From: UKL13-2 sp031414695
Lineage (GTDB): Bacteria > Pseudomonadota > Gammaproteobacteria > Burkholderiales > Usitatibacteraceae
Reading direction: 5' to 3'
DNA: 64,000 nucleotides
Assembly: GCA_031414695.1 (NCBI GenBank)
Contig: JANNWG010000005.1
Location: forward strand, 1 to 64,000
The translations under genes and the position numbers were made by a program. The first letter of the stretch is position 1, and each line of letters opens with the position of its first letter. Positions 61,317 to 64,000 of this stretch are shown one piece after another. The notes below the pieces were generated by a model. It searched no databases and was not told the origin of the DNA. It saw nothing but the letters and a program-made list of their open reading frames with translations.

Positions 61317-62594
61317 TTGAAAGTTATTGTTTTAGGCGCAGGCGTCATTGGTGTTTCATCAGCTTGGTATTTAGCCAAGCTTGGGCATGAGGTGACGGTG
61401 GTTGATCGCCAACGTCAAGCCGGATTAGAGACGAGCTTCGCGAATGGCGCGCAAGTGTCCGTATCGCAATCTGAGCCATGGGCAGCACCCGGTGCGCCAC
61501 TTAAAGTACTGAAATGGCTTTTCAAAGAAGATGCGCCACTATTATTTCGGCCACAATTTGATTGGCATCAAATGTCGTGGGGACTTGAATTTTTAATCGA
61601 GTGCTTGCCTTCGCGCTACCGTTTTAATATTCAGCAGATGGTTAATTTAGGTTTGTATAGCCGCCAATCATTGCAGGAATTGCGTGCCGAAACCAACATT
61701 GATTACGACCACGCCACGCGCGGCATTATGCAGTTCTACACTGACGATAGCGACTATGCGGGTGCGGCTGCCGCTTGCGCCCTACTTTCTAAATACGGCA
61801 TTGCGCGCAATGTGGTCTCCCCGGCGGAGGCGGTAAAAATAGAGCCTGCATTAGCTTCACTTGGCACCAAACTCAAAGGTGCTAGCTACGCTGAAACCGA
61901 TGAATCTGGCGACGCCTTTAAGTACACGCAAAATTTAGCCGCGTTGTGCGAAAAAGTGGGCGTGAAGTTTTTATACGACACCACTATCGAAGCCATACGT
62001 ACTGACGGCAATCGCATCTCAAGCGTGGTGGTAAAACAAAAAAAATCTTCCACCTTTGATGCGATGTCAGCGGATGCGTATGTGGTGTGCTTAGGCTCAT
62101 ACAGCACGCCTATGCTACGTACTATCGGCATGACGATACCGGTGTATCCCGCAAAAGGTTATTCAGCGACACTCAACACCGAGGGCTTTAGCGGCGCACC
62201 GCATGTGAGCTTAACCGATGAAGCGCAAAAGATTGTGTTCACCCGCTTAGGCGAACGCATGCGTATCGCGGGCACAGCCGAATTGGCGGGTTACAGCACT
62301 GAGCTAAATATGGTCAGATGCGAGGCCTTGATTAAACGCGCACGTGAATTATTTCCCAATGCGGCTGATTACGATCATCCACAATATTGGACAGGTCTCA
62401 GGCCATCCACGCCGTCGAATCGCCCACTGATTGGTCGCGCGCAGTACACAAATCTTTATTTGAATACCGGTCACGGCACCCTCGGCTGGACTGAGGGCAC
62501 AGGCTCTGGCCGCGCGTTGGCGGATTTAGTGAGCGGCATCATTCCAGATGTGGAATATAAATTTTTGCATGTTGATGGTAAAAAACGCACATGA
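61317..62594 (+). CDS. dadA: D-amino acid dehydrogenase
   Basis: FAD-dependent membrane-associated enzyme that deaminates D-amino acids (D-alanine best) to keto acids, passing electrons to the respiratory chain. The dinucleotide motif VIVLGAGVIGVSSAWYLAK starts at residue 3, followed by EVTVVDRQ. The C-terminal GLRPSTPSNRPLIGR and NTGHGTLGWT motifs are those of DadA. It begins with TTG and is 425 aa long. It overlaps ilvA by 4 bp (ATGA). Confidence 0.93.
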   Translation: MKVIVLGAGVIGVSSAWYLAKLGHEVTVVDRQRQAGLETSFANGAQVSVSQSEPWAAPGAPLKVLKWLFKEDAPLLFRPQFDWHQMSWGLEFLIECLPSRYRFNIQQMVNLGLYSRQSLQELRAETNIDYDHATRGIMQFYTDDSDYAGAAAACALLSKYGIARNVVSPAEAVKIEPALASLGTKLKGASYAETDESGDAFKYTQNLAALCEKVGVKFLYDTTIEAIRTDGNRISSVVVKQKKSSTFDAMSADAYVVCLGSYSTPMLRTIGMTIPVYPAKGYSATLNTEGFSGAPHVSLTDEAQKIVFTRLGERMRIAGTAELAGYSTELNMVRCEALIKRARELFPNAADYDHPQYWTGLRPSTPSNRPLIGRAQYTNLYLNTGHGTLGWTEGTGSGRALADLVSGIIPDVEYKFLHVDGKKRT

Positions 62595-63796
62595 TTACGC
62601 TCGCCGATATTGAGGCCGCCGCGAAGGTGCTTGACGGCCACATCGTCAACACACCTTGTATGCATTCGCGCACTTTGTCTGAGATTACTGGGGCAGAGGT
62701 TTATCTCAAGTTTGAAAATCATCAATTCACCGCGAGCTTTAAGGAGCGTGGTGCGTTAAATAAACTGGCAAGCTTAACGCCAGCTGAAAAAAAATCAGGC
62801 GTCATCGCGGCCAGTGCGGGCAACCACGCACAAGGTGTCGCGCACCATGCGTCACGTCTCGGCATACCGAGCGCCATCGTGATGCCTATCTACACACCTA
62901 ATGTCAAAGTCGATATGACGCGCAGTCACGGTGCAGAAGTGATTTTATTTGGCGAAAATTTTGATGAAGCCAAGGCACATGCTTTTCAATTAGCCGACGA
63001 ACGCAGCTTGGTCTTTGTACACCCATACGATGATGAAAAAGTCATCGCGGGGCAAGGCACGATAGCGCTTGAAATGCTTGCCGCGCAGCCGCAGCTAGAT
63101 ACATTGGCGATTGCCATCGGTGGCGGTGGTTTGATTTCGGGTATCGCCACGGCAGCGCGTGCGATCAATCCGAAAATTGATATTGTTGGTGTTGAGACGA
63201 CACGCTATCCGTCGATGTATGCCGCGCTACGTGGTGAGACGCCAACGTTTGGCGCATCGACTATTGCTGAAGGTATTGCGGTGAAAGAGCCGGGGCAATT
63301 AACACGCGCTATCGTGGAAAAATTAGTCAACGACATCGTCTTAATTGACGAAGGCGATATTGAAGAAGCGATTGTCATGCTGCTCGAAATTGAAAAGACG
63401 GTCGTTGAAGGCGCAGGTGCGGTGTCACTCGCCGCACTCATGCGCCATCGTGAACGCTTTCAAGGTAAACGTGTGGGCTTGGTGTTGTGCGGCGGCAATA
63501 TTGATCCGCTAATGTTGGCTGAAATTATTCAACGCGGCATGGTGAGATCTGGCCGTCTTGCACGCATACACGTAGAGCTACGCGACCTACCCGGCGCGCT
63601 CGCCAAAATCACCAGCGTGATTGCGGAAGCGAACGCGAATATTGAAGAAGTGCATCATCAACGCGCTTTCACCAATCTGCCTGTGCAAAGTGCAGAAGTT
63701 GAGTTTGTGCTAAAAACACGCAACGCCGCGCATATCGATGAAATTGTTGCCAAGTTAGCCAGCATTGGTTTTCGCGCCCGCGCGATGCGTCATTAA
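62591..63796 (+). CDS. ilvA: Threonine ammonia-lyase
   Basis: PLP enzyme that turns threonine into 2-oxobutyrate and ammonia. The PLP lysine is Lys51 (TASFKERGA), and the phosphate loop is IGGGGLISG near residue 175. At 401 aa with one C-terminal ACT domain (about 325-401, ARIHVELRDLPGALAKI) it is the shorter form, which in many bacteria is catabolic rather than feedback-controlled for isoleucine. It is coupled to dadA, which fits an amino-acid deamination operon. Confidence 0.92.
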   Translation: MITLADIEAAAKVLDGHIVNTPCMHSRTLSEITGAEVYLKFENHQFTASFKERGALNKLASLTPAEKKSGVIAASAGNHAQGVAHHASRLGIPSAIVMPIYTPNVKVDMTRSHGAEVILFGENFDEAKAHAFQLADERSLVFVHPYDDEKVIAGQGTIALEMLAAQPQLDTLAIAIGGGGLISGIATAARAINPKIDIVGVETTRYPSMYAALRGETPTFGASTIAEGIAVKEPGQLTRAIVEKLVNDIVLIDEGDIEEAIVMLLEIEKTVVEGAGAVSLAALMRHRERFQGKRVGLVLCGGNIDPLMLAEIIQRGMVRSGRLARIHVELRDLPGALAKITSVIAEANANIEEVHHQRAFTNLPVQSAEVEFVLKTRNAAHIDEIVAKLASIGFRARAMRH

Positions 63797-63821
63797 CGTA
63801 AGTCCTCACTGGAGCCGCAAA

Positions 63822-64000
63822 ATGAAAAAAATTGCCTGCTGTTTAGCTGCTGTTGTCACTAGCGTAACCACTTTCGCATTTGCCCAATCCAAAGAAATGC
63901 CACCAGGCTTATGGGAAATTAAAACCAAAATGGACATCCCCGGTATGCCCAAAGAAATGGCCGACAAAATGGGCAGCATGACCATGAAGCATTGCATCAA
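63822..64000 (+). CDS. DUF3617-like secreted protein (partial)
   Basis: The 5' end of a gene cut by the window edge (59 codons seen). A signal peptide (MKKIACCLAAVVTSVTTFAFA) is followed by EMPPGLWEIKTKMDIPGMP, the opening of DUF3617 periplasmic proteins. A ggag site lies 8 bases before the ATG. The family function is unknown. Confidence 0.72.
   Translation, partial: MKKIACCLAAVVTSVTTFAFAQSKEMPPGLWEIKTKMDIPGMPKEMADKMGSMTMKHCI

Noticed and set aside
1..64000. CRISPR arrays, tRNA/rRNA genes, IS elements or prophage
   Set aside because: Repeats seen are palindromic and irregularly spaced, without spacer-repeat periodicity. No cloverleaf, transposase, integrase or phage structural gene was recognised.

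Overview
The window looks like a chromosomal segment of a betaproteobacterium capable of anoxygenic photosynthesis. This placement is an inference. It rests on rppH next to proS, divergent ppsR/ppsA, a glutamyl-tRNA reductase (C5) HemA rather than the alphaproteobacterial ALA synthase, tripartite tricarboxylate transporter genes, and a bchIDO-crtIB operon with a nearby HiPIP gene. No tRNA, rRNA, CRISPR array, insertion sequence, integrase or prophage was seen.

Layout. 0.5-11 kb: RNA decapping (rppH), proS, the ppsR/ppsA switch with a GNAT gene, then ketone-body/PHB-type metabolism (3-hydroxybutyrate dehydrogenase, pcp, acetoacetyl-CoA synthetase). 11-16 kb: a TraB/GumN protein, a phnDCEE transporter and greB. 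16-23 kb: a membrane coiled-coil protein, flavocytochrome c sulfide dehydrogenase (fccAB) and a 1162-residue secreted di-heme protein. 23-27.6 kb: small genes, a GNAT remnant, tctBA, an EamA permease and a lipoprotein. 27.6-33.4 kb: phenylalanine/tyrosine catabolism (hppD, hmgA, fahA, phhA) with a GIY-YIG gene inside, then a GST. 33.5-38.3 kb: purB, thyA-folA and a GGT-family gene. 38.4-41.1 kb: a three-gene signalling module (CheY-like receiver, receiver-cyclase, LuxR-type regulator). 41.2-49.8 kb: the bchI-bchD-bchO-crtI-crtB operon, divergent hemA and a HiPIP. 49.8-54.2 kb: a BI-1 membrane protein, a proton-pumping pyrophosphatase with an OmpA-like tail, and a BLUF blue-light sensor. 54.3-57.7 kb: acyl-CoA synthetase, alpha/beta hydrolase and a TetR regulator. 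57.8-64 kb: an sbtA-sbtB-EamA operon, a Nudix protein, dadA-ilvA and the start of a DUF3617 protein.

How the parts fit. HemA makes the tetrapyrrole precursor, BchIDO inserts magnesium, CrtBI makes carotenoid, HiPIP can re-reduce the reaction centre, FccAB can feed sulfide electrons, the pyrophosphatase couples PPi to the proton gradient, and SbtA may bring in bicarbonate. Two TGT-N12-ACA boxes of PpsR/CrtJ type lie between bchI and hemA, suggesting shared oxygen/light control. Reaction-centre genes are not in the window.

The spacers are rich in palindromic repeats. One family of about 60 bp imperfect palindromes occurs ten times, mostly just after gene ends. Several other inverted-repeat types include a perfect 44-bp pair near 3.1 kb.
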